A stretch of 64,000 bases of DNA from GSA-30 sp036384435 (GTDB taxonomy: Bacteria; Pseudomonadota; Gammaproteobacteria; Xanthomonadales; Rhodanobacteraceae). The notes beneath the pieces are model-generated. The model saw only the letters and a list, made by a program, of their open reading frames with translations, was not told the DNA's origin and searched no databases. The DNA lies in the NCBI RefSeq assembly GCF_036384435.1, contig NZ_DASVMI010000158.1, positions 62,001 to 126,000 on the forward strand. The letters run 5' to 3'. The position numbers and the translations under genes were made by a program. Each line of letters starts with the position of its first letter. The first letter of the stretch is position 1. Below are positions 17,597-26,535 of the stretch, piece after piece.

Positions 17597-18136
17597 TCAG
17601 GGCTTGTAAACACTGCTCGCAACGACCTTCTCGAACGCCTGCAAGTCACGGTTTTGGCGACCGGCATCCGGACCATCGATCATCGCCCATTGAAGATAGA
17701 CACTCGACGCCGCGCCCGGATCGCAGAACGCGGACACCTCGATGCCTGCCTCGGTCTCGAACTTGATGGCCTTGCAGCTCATGGTCTTGTTATCGACGTG
17801 ATAAGGCGCTGACTTGTCCTTGGGGGCATTGGCCAGATGATCCTTGCGGTAGTCGGCCAGGGCGGCATCGAGCGTCGGCTGCTCACGCGGCAGCACAATG
17901 AGACGCAGCACCTGGTCGGGCTCGCCATCGCTGACGTCTCCCAGCACGATCGCTCCGCTGACGCTGATGTCGTGGGCAAACCCTGGCTGCGAAGTCCAGC
18001 CCTTGGGCGCCGTGACCTGCACCGCCCAGGCCTTGCCGGCATCTGTCTTGCCCTTGATGAGCGACTGTGCGAACGACATCGGCGCGGCGCACAACGCCGA
18101 GACGCCCATGGCAGCCAGGAACAGTTTCCGCTTCAT
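17597..18136 (-). CDS. Small secreted protein B in the PdsR/PdsS cluster
   Basis: 179 residues. The ATG at 18136 has AAGGAG about 6 bases upstream. A signal peptide ends at MSFAQS. The mature protein starts with a strand-rich segment (WAVQVTAPKGWTSQPGF), then VLRLIVLPREQPTLDAALADYRKDHL, then a Cys pair (MSCKAIKF and AFCDPGAASSVYLQW). The same order of features occurs in the next gene upstream (18303-18923), so the two are diverged paralogs. I do not recognise the family. Lying between the response regulator and the kinase, it may be a ligand-binding or signal-modulating protein for PdsS. Confidence 0.8.
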   Translation of the reverse strand: MKRKLFLAAMGVSALCAAPMSFAQSLIKGKTDAGKAWAVQVTAPKGWTSQPGFAHDISVSGAIVLGDVSDGEPDQVLRLIVLPREQPTLDAALADYRKDHLANAPKDKSAPYHVDNKTMSCKAIKFETEAGIEVSAFCDPGAASSVYLQWAMIDGPDAGRQNRDLQAFEKVVASSVYKP

Positions 18137-18302
18137 GCATTTCTCCTTGGTGATAGGTCGATGGGTGGAGGGACGGCGCAGAGCTGGATGTCGTCTGCAC
18201 CCTCAGGTGTACGACAACACCATGCTGCATGACAACTTCAGACGAGCGGTCGGACTTGCGCCCTCACGACTCGCCCCTACCACCCGTCTCAACGCGGCAG
18301 CA

Positions 18303-18923
18303 TCAATGTCGAGCGCCACCCTTGGCACTGCCATGGTTGTCACGACTATCCTTGTATTTCATGTAGAAAGACTGCTCGACCACCTTGCGAAACAGCGCCA
18401 GCACCTGGTCGCGATCGCCGCCTGGCGTAGACAACGTCATCGACCAGCTCAGCCGGATGCCGGTGGTCTTGCCGGGGTCGCAGAACACCACCACGTCATC
18501 GACATGATCGGAGCCGTGGTACAGACCACCGCTGCATGACACACCGCTTTGTGGATTGGCCTTGATCGGGAATGGTTCGACCTTGGCGGCTGGATCACGC
18601 TCAAGATACTTTTTGCGATCGGCATCCCATTCGGCCTGGAGCGTTGGTAGCTTGCGCGGCCAGACATTGAGCACCATCACGCGATCGGGTTCTCCGGTCC
18701 AGTCGCCCCGGTAGATCACCAGGTTAACGCCAATGGCACGCGCGTACTGACAGCAATCGGCAGTCCAGCCGGCCGGAGCAATGGTGTTGATAGCCCAACC
18801 CGGTACATCGCCGTCAGGCTTGCCATAGACCATGACGCCGGTCTCGTCCGCGGCGGGCTTATCCGTGGCCTGCACGGCCCATGCGCAGGCCACAAGCGCC
18901 AGCACCCCGGCCAGAGGACGCAT
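18303..18923 (-). CDS. Small secreted protein A in the PdsR/PdsS cluster
   Basis: 206 residues from the ATG at 18923, which overlaps the regulator stop by one base (TGATG); an ATG four codons upstream is also possible. A signal peptide ends near WAVQAT. The mature part shares with its neighbour the pattern WAINTIAPAGWTADC, RVMVLNVWPRKLPTLQAEW and VVVFCDPGKTTGIRLSW, so both come from a duplication. Function unknown. The one-base overlap shows that it is translated together with the response regulator. Confidence 0.8.
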   Translation of the reverse strand: MRPLAGVLALVACAWAVQATDKPAADETGVMVYGKPDGDVPGWAINTIAPAGWTADCCQYARAIGVNLVIYRGDWTGEPDRVMVLNVWPRKLPTLQAEWDADRKKYLERDPAAKVEPFPIKANPQSGVSCSGGLYHGSDHVDDVVVFCDPGKTTGIRLSWSMTLSTPGGDRDQVLALFRKVVEQSFYMKYKDSRDNHGSAKGGARH

Positions 18924-19612
18924 CACGGACGCCACCGGTAACCCACGCCATGCACTGTCTCGATAGCATCGAACTCCGGGGCGACCGCGTTGAATTTCTT
19001 GCGGATACGTTTGATGTGCGAGGTGATGGTGGCGTCGTCCACCACCAGCTCGGCCTCGCGCATCAACTGGTCGCGATTCTTTACATGCCCCGGGAAGCGC
19101 ACCAGTGTATGTACCATCCAGAATTCGGTCACCGTCAACGGAATTTCCGCGCCGTTCCAGGTCACGCGCATGCGTTCGGATTCGAGCTTGAGCGGACCGT
19201 GCTCGATCACCGTTTCACTCGAAGCAGGTGTTTTCAGTGATTCGATGCGGCGGAACAAGGCAGCGATGCGCGCGGCCAGCTGGTGCAGGCTGGTGTCCTT
19301 GCTCAGATAATCGTCGGCGCCCAGGCGCAAGCCCGAGATCACATCGAAATCGGAGTCGCGCGCAGTCAGGAAAATGATCGGCAGCGTGGCCGAGCGTGCC
19401 CGCAACTCACGACAGAGATCGAAACCGCCTTCGGGCTCGTCGCCCAGGCCGATGTCGATGATGACCAGTTCTGGCAATCGCATCGCAAACGCCGTGGAGG
19501 CTTCGTGGCGCGAACCGTAGCCGCGCGTGTCATAGCCGAATCGGTTGAGCGCCTCGACGTAGTTGGCGCGGATGAGAGGTTCGTCTTCGACGATCGCGAT
19601 GTGGCGGCCCAT
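18923..19612 (-). CDS. PdsR-like response regulator, OmpR family
   Basis: 229 residues. The receiver domain (1-120) has acidic residues EDEP near 10-13, the phospho-acceptor Asp in VIIDIGLG near 55, the switch Thr in IFLTARDSD and a conserved Lys in YLSKDTS. The C-terminal winged helix (135-229) ends in ETVHGVGYRWRP, typical of OmpR/PhoB regulators. Sequence style fits the 'proteobacterial dedicated sortase system response regulator' family. It is the first gene of a leftward run: regulator, two secreted paralogs, kinase. It presumably binds DNA upstream of its own operon. Confidence 0.88.
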   Translation of the reverse strand: MGRHIAIVEDEPLIRANYVEALNRFGYDTRGYGSRHEASTAFAMRLPELVIIDIGLGDEPEGGFDLCRELRARSATLPIIFLTARDSDFDVISGLRLGADDYLSKDTSLHQLAARIAALFRRIESLKTPASSETVIEHGPLKLESERMRVTWNGAEIPLTVTEFWMVHTLVRFPGHVKNRDQLMREAELVVDDATITSHIKRIRKKFNAVAPEFDAIETVHGVGYRWRP

Positions 19613-19798
19613 GAGGGTCTGGGTTCCTTAGAAGGTGTGGCGAGGGCGCAGGGTGCTATGAGGCCAGCCCCCACGCAAGCGCGAGAGACCGGCTGCCATG
19701 ATTTTGTCAGATGTGGTCGCCCACTTGCCCGTTTTGCGTCGCATCACTCGCCCCGTATAGCGCTTTCATGGAGCCGTACCCACTGCGGAGGCCAGCCC

Positions 19799-19921
19799 AT
19801 GACCCCTACCGAATCCAACGACCGCCAGCCCAATGGCGACCTGCATGGCTTCGAGCCACTGCGTGTCACGCTGGCCATGGGTGCCCTGCTGTTGGGCTTG
19901 CTTGTCCTGGGCCTGCACTGA
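19799..19921 (+). CDS. 40-residue single-pass membrane protein
   Basis: A short frame from the ATG at 19799 to the TGA at 19919, with a strong GGAGG exactly 7 bases upstream. It has a polar N-terminal half (MTPTESNDRQPNGDLHG) and one C-terminal membrane helix (LAMGALLLGLLVLGLH). The ribosome site, composition and isolated position argue for a real gene. The function is unknown. It is divergent from the PdsR-like regulator, 186 bp away, and could be controlled by it. A strong terminator for this strand stands 216 bp downstream. Confidence 0.65.
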   Translation: MTPTESNDRQPNGDLHGFEPLRVTLAMGALLLGLLVLGLH

Positions 19922-20136
19922 TGGATACAGCGCAACCCTTGGAGTGTGCCTAAGGGCCAGGGATGGCCACATGGATGACCGTGGAAGCTGGGCCCATGGC
20001 CGGCGCACAAGGACGAGCGCCGGCCGGAGGCAATGAGCTCGACCCCGACTGGCACCCGCTCTAACACGTTAGAACTACGTTAAGCCCTCCCGACCGATGT
20101 TCCCTCGTGGCTCTTGCAGCCTCACTTTGAGTTCCA

Positions 20137-20162
20137 GCCCCGCGTCCCCGGGGCTTTTTTTT
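20137..20162 (+). terminator. Rho-independent terminator
   Basis: Stem GCCCCG / CGGGGC with a six-base loop, followed by eight T residues on the plus strand. It would end the transcript of the 40-residue membrane protein gene. Confidence 0.85.
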
Positions 20163-20385
20163 GGCTGAAGTAATTTTTCGGGGAACCTTTCCAGGGAGGC
20201 TTCTGTCGAAGTATTCGGAACGGTTCCGCTCCTCGCCGTGGAAAGCCATCCAGCGCCCCCTCCCCATCGATCGGACGCAGGAAGGGGCAGCACCGATCCA
20301 GACATCTTCATGGTCTCCTCGCGCGTCTTCTCATGACGACGCCTTATCCCGGCGCCCCACCCCTGCGGCGCCGGGATTTTTCTAT
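20163..20385 (+). ncRNA. Possible small RNA between two terminators
   Basis: About 185 bases with no plausible gene lie between one plus-strand terminator (20137-20162) and a second one (20348-20380). The second terminator needs a transcript of its own, since the first would already stop the upstream one. The stretch has several C-rich, probably unpaired runs (CCCCCTCCCC near 20257-20266 and CCACCCC in the final loop), reminiscent of xanthomonad C-rich-loop small RNAs. No promoter is clearly seen. Speculative. Confidence 0.3.
20348..20380 (+). terminator. Rho-independent terminator
   Basis: Nine-base perfect stem CCCGGCGCC / GGCGCCGGG, loop of ten bases, then ATTTTTC. It points rightward and could also slow transcription of the S8 protease gene arriving from the other side. 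Confidence 0.8.
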
Positions 20386-20401
20386 GTGCCCGCCGCCGTG
20401 C

Positions 20402-22282
20402 TCAGGGCGTATACGTGGCGATGATCAGCATCCCCCTGAATTCGGTCTTCGCCCGAGCCCGGATGTAATACCTTGCGTTCTCAGGCTGCGCGATGACCAC
20501 CGCTTCGTTATTGCCTGCCTTGTCCGACACGTACCGGGCATCACTGCCATCATCGGCTGGCACCTTGTCCACATCGACGTAGAGCGTGACATCGCCCAGT
20601 CCCCCCAGTGTGCGGATATTGAGATTCCTGGCGCCGGCGGGCACATCAATCGCGTACAAATTGCTATCACCCTCATAGGCGAACTGTTCACGCAACAACA
20701 CACCAGGCGTCAACAGGATGAAGGGCTCCGGGTCGGGTTCGCCCGGGTCGTTGCCCAAAGCCAGGTTTACCGCCGCTCCCGCATCGAGAATGCCGGCACC
20801 GATCGGCCGATCGATCGATACAGGAAAGCGACGAGCACTGCGGGTCAACATCGATGCGATCTCCTGCGGCGTGGGCTTGGCCAGTCCAGCTTCTTTCGCG
20901 GCGCTGACCATCAACGCCACGGTGCCGGCCACGTGGGGCGAGGCCTGGGAGGTTCCAGCCATGCCGCCATAGACCGAATTCGCCGGCACGGTCTCTCCAT
21001 CGTTGATCGCCTGCCAGACAAAACCTTCTTTAACGGGCATGCCCCCCTGACCATCACCGGGATACACGCCGCCACCTGGCGCGGATAATGTGATACCCGA
21101 ACCATAATTGGAGTAGAAAGTTCGGCGCCCTGTCACGCCATTGGCCGCCACCGCAATCACGCCCGGGCAATTGGCGGGCGAGAACAGCGATACATCCATA
21201 TTGCTGTTGCCAGCGGCCACCACAACGGTCGTACCGCGTGCAATAGCCGCCGTGATAGCCCGGCCCATCGACGAATCGGCACTGCATGTCCCCTGGCCAC
21301 CCAGGCTCATGTTGATGACCTGGGCTGGATGAGGATTGTCCGCGACGCCATCGACATGGCCGCCTGATGCCCAGACGATGGCATCGGCAATATCGGCAGT
21401 GGTGCCGCCACAATGCCCGAGCACACGCACGGGTAGCACCTTGGACCTGTGCGCCACACCCGCCATACCCAGGCCGTTGTCGGTCAGTTCGGCCACGGTG
21501 CCCGATACGTGCGTGCCATGCCATGAACTGTTGGCCGGAGGATTGAAGGCATCGACGCAACCACCATTGCTAGCCAGGTATTTATCGCCTGTGGTCCAGT
21601 CGCCGGTATCCCAACCGCCCGCGACACGGCCATCGATATCGCGCCCCGAAATAAGCGCATGGCTGATAAAATCATAACCGGCATCCCCGAGCGATGTATC
21701 GAGATCTGGATGCCGGGTGATGCCGGTGTCCAGTACGGCCACTACCACGCCATGCCCATCGGCAAGCGGCCATGCACGATCAATACGCGCGCCCCCGGCT
21801 GTGCTTTGGAGGTGCCACTGATAGTCTGCATGGAGGGGATCGTCTGGCGTAAACGCCTGCCAATCCGATAGCGCTACCGAACCTGCCGGAGTACGAATAT
21901 CGCGTACCGCATGCATGCGAAGATCAGGCTCGATATATAACACCGCCGGATCATCACCCATGCGCGCCATCAGTGCATTGGCCTGCGCCGCATCGAGCTT
22001 TTGCGATGTGCGTAGCCACAACGCCCCGGTGGCGAGCTTGCGTTGCGCAGTAATGCGCAAAGGTTTGTCTGACGAGGCCACCACTGCATTGAGGCCGCGC
22101 ATGGCAGCATCCACGGTGCCGGCTCGATAGGTCACGATGAATGCATCATAGGTGTCCCCGGACTGCGTGTTGATACTGGATATGTGCGCGGCGGCTTGAG
22201 TACCGCCGGCTGCCTGCGTGGTCGGCATGGCGAGCAAGAGCGCCGTTGCCAGCGAGGCTCGACGCAGAGAAAAGAAGATCAT
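20402..22282 (-). CDS. Secreted subtilisin-like (S8) serine protease
   Basis: 626 residues. A signal peptide (to about TTQAAG), a propeptide of roughly 120 residues, and then the S8 catalytic domain: Asp185 in VAVLDTGI, His255 in WHGTHVSG, oxyanion Asn359 in AAGNSN and Ser445 in GTSQASPH. The last 110 residues look like a PPC (pre-peptidase C-terminal) beta-sandwich with DVTLYVDV, which is usually removed on maturation. The start has AAGGAG at a good distance. Xanthomonads secrete similar proteases through the type II system. It lies next to a large adhesin on the same strand but 276 bp away, so it may have its own promoter. Confidence 0.95.
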   Translation of the reverse strand: MIFFSLRRASLATALLLAMPTTQAAGGTQAAAHISSINTQSGDTYDAFIVTYRAGTVDAAMRGLNAVVASSDKPLRITAQRKLATGALWLRTSQKLDAAQANALMARMGDDPAVLYIEPDLRMHAVRDIRTPAGSVALSDWQAFTPDDPLHADYQWHLQSTAGGARIDRAWPLADGHGVVVAVLDTGITRHPDLDTSLGDAGYDFISHALISGRDIDGRVAGGWDTGDWTTGDKYLASNGGCVDAFNPPANSSWHGTHVSGTVAELTDNGLGMAGVAHRSKVLPVRVLGHCGGTTADIADAIVWASGGHVDGVADNPHPAQVINMSLGGQGTCSADSSMGRAITAAIARGTTVVVAAGNSNMDVSLFSPANCPGVIAVAANGVTGRRTFYSNYGSGITLSAPGGGVYPGDGQGGMPVKEGFVWQAINDGETVPANSVYGGMAGTSQASPHVAGTVALMVSAAKEAGLAKPTPQEIASMLTRSARRFPVSIDRPIGAGILDAGAAVNLALGNDPGEPDPEPFILLTPGVLLREQFAYEGDSNLYAIDVPAGARNLNIRTLGGLGDVTLYVDVDKVPADDGSDARYVSDKAGNNEAVVIAQPENARYYIRARAKTEFRGMLIIATYTP

Positions 22283-22558
22283 GGATTACTCCTTGGATAA
22301 GGCGATAGCTGATGGCAGCGGCTCGTCTTCATTGCCGTGAGCGGCTTCAGGAAATCTCGAAAAAGCCTCACCCATGGGTCGCGCAGACCGATGACTACAT
22401 GTGCTGCCACGGCACTGCGCTTATTGCTTATTCGAGTCCCTGAAGCCACTCCACGGCAGGCTTTGTCACGCACGCTCAAGCGAGCGCTTGGCCATCAGGA
22501 TAAAAACGGGACACATTTGTATTTCGTGCAATGGTTACCAGCACGCAAGCACGCAGCG
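22283..22558. other. Gap between adhesin and protease genes
   Basis: No gene is visible. It should hold the promoter of the leftward protease gene and the end of the adhesin transcript. A near-perfect inverted repeat, CAAGCG / CGCTTG around two bases, lies near 22477-22490 and could be a hairpin or an operator. Nothing else stands out. Confidence 0.35.
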
Positions 22559-25500
22559 TCACCAGCCGAAGCTGATGCCCAGCGTGCCGCTGGATTCGCC
22601 GCCGCCGGCGATGGAACCTCCTACGAGTACAGCGCCATTACCAGGAATGCGGCGGGCATAGCCCACGGATAAAGCACCCTGGCCGCGATAACCACCTACT
22701 GCCGCGCTCACGCGATTGTCGGTACCGGGAGCGGCGGCGATCGCGCCGGCCATGCCTGCCAGCGCAGATCCCATGGCACCCACGCGATTGAGTCGTGTAT
22801 TGAGCCCGCTCAAGCGCGTGTTCACGTCAGTCTTGAAGGCATCGAAATCCGAGCTGCTGACCAGACCTGCGGTTCTCTGGTCGGTATATGACTTGGCCTG
22901 TTCGAGCGTTTGTGCCGTGGCGGCATCGGCATATTGTTGCGCCGTAACCAGCGCCTCCTGCACCTGGCCGACATTGGCCGCATCCGTCGTGGCTGTACCT
23001 GCGGCGACATTGCCCACAACCGCCGGGGCAGCCTTGCCAGGTTGATCGGCAACAGGGACAGCCTCGGCACGTGTAGCTTCCGTCATCATCTGGCTAGCGA
23101 TCGTCTCGGCAGCCGTTGCTTTCACCGACCGTGAGGAACCTCCACTCTCCAGCACCCCTACACGATAATCCAGCTCTCCCAACTTGCCATCGACCGCACT
23201 GAACGCATCGCCCACGTTGTAATAAACGCCCCCTTGAATGCTGTACATAGGCGACAACAGGCCCGCTGCCGTCATCGAGGCGCCACCGCCAAACATCTGT
23301 GCCAGATGATCACCCATGTCGAACAACTGGCTGCCGTTGATGGCTTCGGTGCTGCTGGCCATCACCTTGCCGTCGGCCACACGGGCGATAACCGTGCCAT
23401 CCGCACCCGCCAGGGTGATCCGCTGCTGATCGTCACCATCATATTTGACCGCGCGCGCGACACCCTCGCCGACCCCATTGATCGCATCGTCAAGCTGCTT
23501 GAGATTGACTGCGTCGGTATCTTGCGTGCCAGCCGCCACATGGGTGATCTGGCGCTCAAATCTGGCATTGCCTACAGACACTGAGTTTGCTCGGTCCGCT
23601 ACCGACATGGAGCCAAGCGACACGGAGTTTTCGGCCCAGGCAAAGGAGAAATGGCCAAGTGCAACGCTGTCTTTCGCCATCGCTACGGCATAAGAGCCCA
23701 ATGCCACGGTGTACGGCGCTGCAGTCAGCGCCGAACGGCCGATGGCAAGCGCATCCTCGCCTCCTCCGGCCATGGAATCCGTGCCGATCGCTATGTTATT
23801 CAGGCTCCATGCCAAGGCTCCCTTGCCCAATGAAATCGAGGATGTGCCGAGGGAAAAAGCGTCACCAATGGCGATGGAATCGGCGGCATCGGCCAGTGCA
23901 CCAGGCCCCACCGCAATCGAGTTGGGGCCCTTGGCGAAACTACGCACACCCAAGGCTGTGCTTTGTTCACCATAGGCCCGGGACTGTGAACCTATCGCGG
24001 TCGCACCCTCGAACGTTGCCAAGCTATTGCTGCCCACGGCCGTGGTCAACGCACCGACGGCACCGCTTCCATAGCCCAGTGCCGCGCTGGCCGATCCGAG
24101 CGCGGTGGCGCCCGAACCGTAAGCTGCCGAATTGTCATCCATCGCATAGCTACCGGCACCCACGGCCGTCGCGTACGTGCCATCCGCCTGCGCATCGTCA
24201 AAGCCCGTCGGCGCGCCGTTAGCCTTGAAATAACGCATGGCTTGCGTGGTGTGCTGCTGCAACTGGCCCACGTTCACGGCGTCGGTCTGTTCCGTGCCGG
24301 CTGCCACATTGGTGATTTGCCGAGAAAGGGCCTCATGTTCGTGCCCATAACCGTCTGTCCACGGCGCCGATGCCCCGACTGACACCGCAAGAGGGCGATC
24401 AGCATGCGATCCCGCCCCTAGCGCCACTGACTTGTCCGCACCGTAATCCACCTGGCTGCCCTGACCCAGCGCCGTACCTTCGCTGTTGAAGCTCAAGGCT
24501 TTGGCACCGACTACCGTACTGCCAAATGCCCATTCGGCCACATAAGAACCTGCACCGATGGCGGTGGACTGGAACGCCCGTGAACTTGCATTGGAGCCAA
24601 CGGCGGTTGCTTCACTTGCCTGGAAACCAGAGCTGCCAGCACCCGCCCCGACGGCGGTTGAATTACTGCCGAGCACGGACGCTCCCGAACCTACCGCGGC
24701 ATTGTTATAGCCTCCGCGCGTGGATGACGCGCCGCCCAGTGCCATCGAAAACAACCCATCGGCAGTGGCGTTCCACCCCAACGCAACGTTGCCCAGGCCA
24801 TCCAGCACAGACGCGTTCTCGCCAATGGCCACACCACGAATCGACGCGGCGTTGGCCGCAAGTCCCAAGGCGATACTGCCCCAATGGTTAGATTGGGCCC
24901 GGGTACCGATAGCGATTGCGTTGTACTTCGAAGCCATGGCGTCGTCACCGATAGCCATGGTCTGCTCGGCCGTTGCCTGGGCATGACGCCCGATAGCAAT
25001 GGAGCCCTCTGTTTGCGCCTTCGCCCCATGGCCGTGGGCAATCGAGGAGATGCCCAACGAGAGACTGCCCGCGCCCTGCGCCAGACTGAAATCACCCGCC
25101 GCAATGCTGTAGGCACCCGTAGCGATACTGGCCTCACCCACACTTTGCGCACGAAAACCGGCTGCCAGACTGCCTGGGCCGTAAGCGATTGCATTGCCGC
25201 CGACAGCAGTCGATCCTGTGCCCGATGCCCTGCTCAACGCGCCCAATGCGGTGGCGGCCTGGTCGGCCTCGGCGCTCGCATGCGTACCCACCGCAGTATT
25301 CCCAAGACCTTGCGAGAATGCGCTTTGCCCCACGGCGACCGACGCATCGCCCATGGCCGCCGCATCCTGGCCAAAAGCCGAACTGCCGATTCCAGCGGCG
25401 ACACTTTCCGCGCCCATCGCCGTGGCGGCATTGGCACTGGCGCGTGCGTTGCGTCCTGCCGCGACCGCGCCATCGCCATGCGCGACTGCATCGTCGCTGC

Positions 25501-26236
25501 CATCATGCTTACCCTCGGCCTTCAAGTAATGTCGCGCGTCGGCCATCGCGTCCGACACCTCATCAAGCTGCCGCTTGTTGACCGCATCGGTTGCCTGGCT
25601 GCCATCGGCAACGTGGACGATCTGCCGCTCTGCGCCCTTGGCGCCTACAGACACCGCATCAGCACGATCACCCACGGCATTGGCACCAAGCGCGACACTA
25701 TTGACCGCCATGGCTCGTGCACGTGAACCTAGCGCAGTACCGCCATTGGCAGCCTCCATGACGCGAGCATCGTATCCTACCGCAGTGCCGGCATTGGCAC
25801 GTGCCTGGGCGTTGGAACCCAGCGCGGTGCCAGTCGCCTGCAAGGCCTGAGCATTGGCGCCTAGCGCCGTGGTATTGGTCTCCGCAGCGTTGGCATGGCT
25901 ACCTACCGCCGTTGAACTTGTCTTGAGCGCCTTGGCCCGGGCACCCAGCGCCGTGGCAGCATCAGCCGTCGCCAGCGCACCATCGCCCACCGCCGTAGCG
26001 TCTCGCGCAGGATGGGCAGCGACATCCGCCACCAAGGCTTGCTCGACCACGAGAGCGCGCGTCATATTCGCCGCTTGCGCAACACAAGCAGTCGATCCCA
26101 AAGCAAGTAACGACAAACTCAGGGCAGCCCGCACACGCCGCAACGATGGTCCTTTGACGCCTGGCTTGGCCAGTTCCGATGCAACGACCCATTGTCCGAT
26201 CGATTGCTTCCAGATCCTGCTGTAAATCCTGTTCAT
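22559..26236 (-). CDS. Trimeric autotransporter adhesin (YadA-like, type Vc)
   Basis: 1225 residues. It opens with the extended signal peptide ESPR motif (MNRIYSRIWKQSIGQWVVAS), then a hydrophobic core ending in ACVAQA. Most of the chain consists of YadA-head repeats of about 14 residues with the pattern AxAxGxxA. These are broken by three neck motifs (near residues 205-230, 650-690 and 890-920, each with the pattern ITNVAAGTEQTDAVN). A coiled-coil stalk near 1080-1150 precedes the four-strand YadA anchor that ends in GTLGISFGW. The protein trimerises in the outer membrane and displays the head for adhesion. The start has GGAG about 9 bases upstream. Its closest upstream neighbours are a kinase and a response regulator. 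Confidence 0.96.
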   Translation of the reverse strand: MNRIYSRIWKQSIGQWVVASELAKPGVKGPSLRRVRAALSLSLLALGSTACVAQAANMTRALVVEQALVADVAAHPARDATAVGDGALATADAATALGARAKALKTSSTAVGSHANAAETNTTALGANAQALQATGTALGSNAQARANAGTAVGYDARVMEAANGGTALGSRARAMAVNSVALGANAVGDRADAVSVGAKGAERQIVHVADGSQATDAVNKRQLDEVSDAMADARHYLKAEGKHDGSDDAVAHGDGAVAAGRNARASANAATAMGAESVAAGIGSSAFGQDAAAMGDASVAVGQSAFSQGLGNTAVGTHASAEADQAATALGALSRASGTGSTAVGGNAIAYGPGSLAAGFRAQSVGEASIATGAYSIAAGDFSLAQGAGSLSLGISSIAHGHGAKAQTEGSIAIGRHAQATAEQTMAIGDDAMASKYNAIAIGTRAQSNHWGSIALGLAANAASIRGVAIGENASVLDGLGNVALGWNATADGLFSMALGGASSTRGGYNNAAVGSGASVLGSNSTAVGAGAGSSGFQASEATAVGSNASSRAFQSTAIGAGSYVAEWAFGSTVVGAKALSFNSEGTALGQGSQVDYGADKSVALGAGSHADRPLAVSVGASAPWTDGYGHEHEALSRQITNVAAGTEQTDAVNVGQLQQHTTQAMRYFKANGAPTGFDDAQADGTYATAVGAGSYAMDDNSAAYGSGATALGSASAALGYGSGAVGALTTAVGSNSLATFEGATAIGSQSRAYGEQSTALGVRSFAKGPNSIAVGPGALADAADSIAIGDAFSLGTSSISLGKGALAWSLNNIAIGTDSMAGGGEDALAIGRSALTAAPYTVALGSYAVAMAKDSVALGHFSFAWAENSVSLGSMSVADRANSVSVGNARFERQITHVAAGTQDTDAVNLKQLDDAINGVGEGVARAVKYDGDDQQRITLAGADGTVIARVADGKVMASSTEAINGSQLFDMGDHLAQMFGGGASMTAAGLLSPMYSIQGGVYYNVGDAFSAVDGKLGELDYRVGVLESGGSSRSVKATAAETIASQMMTEATRAEAVPVADQPGKAAPAVVGNVAAGTATTDAANVGQVQEALVTAQQYADAATAQTLEQAKSYTDQRTAGLVSSSDFDAFKTDVNTRLSGLNTRLNRVGAMGSALAGMAGAIAAAPGTDNRVSAAVGGYRGQGALSVGYARRIPGNGAVLVGGSIAGGGESSGTLGISFGW

Positions 26237-26535
26237 TTCCGATCACTCCCCGATTGCCATAATCCATAAGCAGATGCGGCACGACCGTCGTCGCGATCAG
26301 TCGTGCCCTCACCTCGATCTTCCATGGCCGATCGTGTGAGCCGACGAGCTCTCTGAATATCTCGTCGTGGGCTAAACATGCCGGTGTCGCTGACACTAAG
26401 TCACGCACGCTTTCCAACAATTTTCGGCCAATCTCACGCAATCTCACCCTTGCTCACGCATGGCAGTGCTTGCCCTGACATACGAGGAATGCGACAAATG
26501 GCAGCACTGAGGAGCAACACACACAGGATGCGCGG
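26237..26535. promoter_or_regulatory. Divergent promoter region of adhesin and histidine kinase
   Basis: About 300 bp with no gene, separating the leftward adhesin from the rightward kinase. Near 26430-26460 there are two direct copies of TCTCACGCAATCTCACCCTTGC-like sequence (short repeats of CTCAC), which could be a regulator site. No -35/-10 pair can be assigned with confidence. Confidence 0.3.

Noticed and set aside
17597..18923. Sortase or LPXTG-type target in the PdsR/PdsS cluster
   Set aside because: Neither secreted protein has a sortase motif or a TLXTC catalytic signature.
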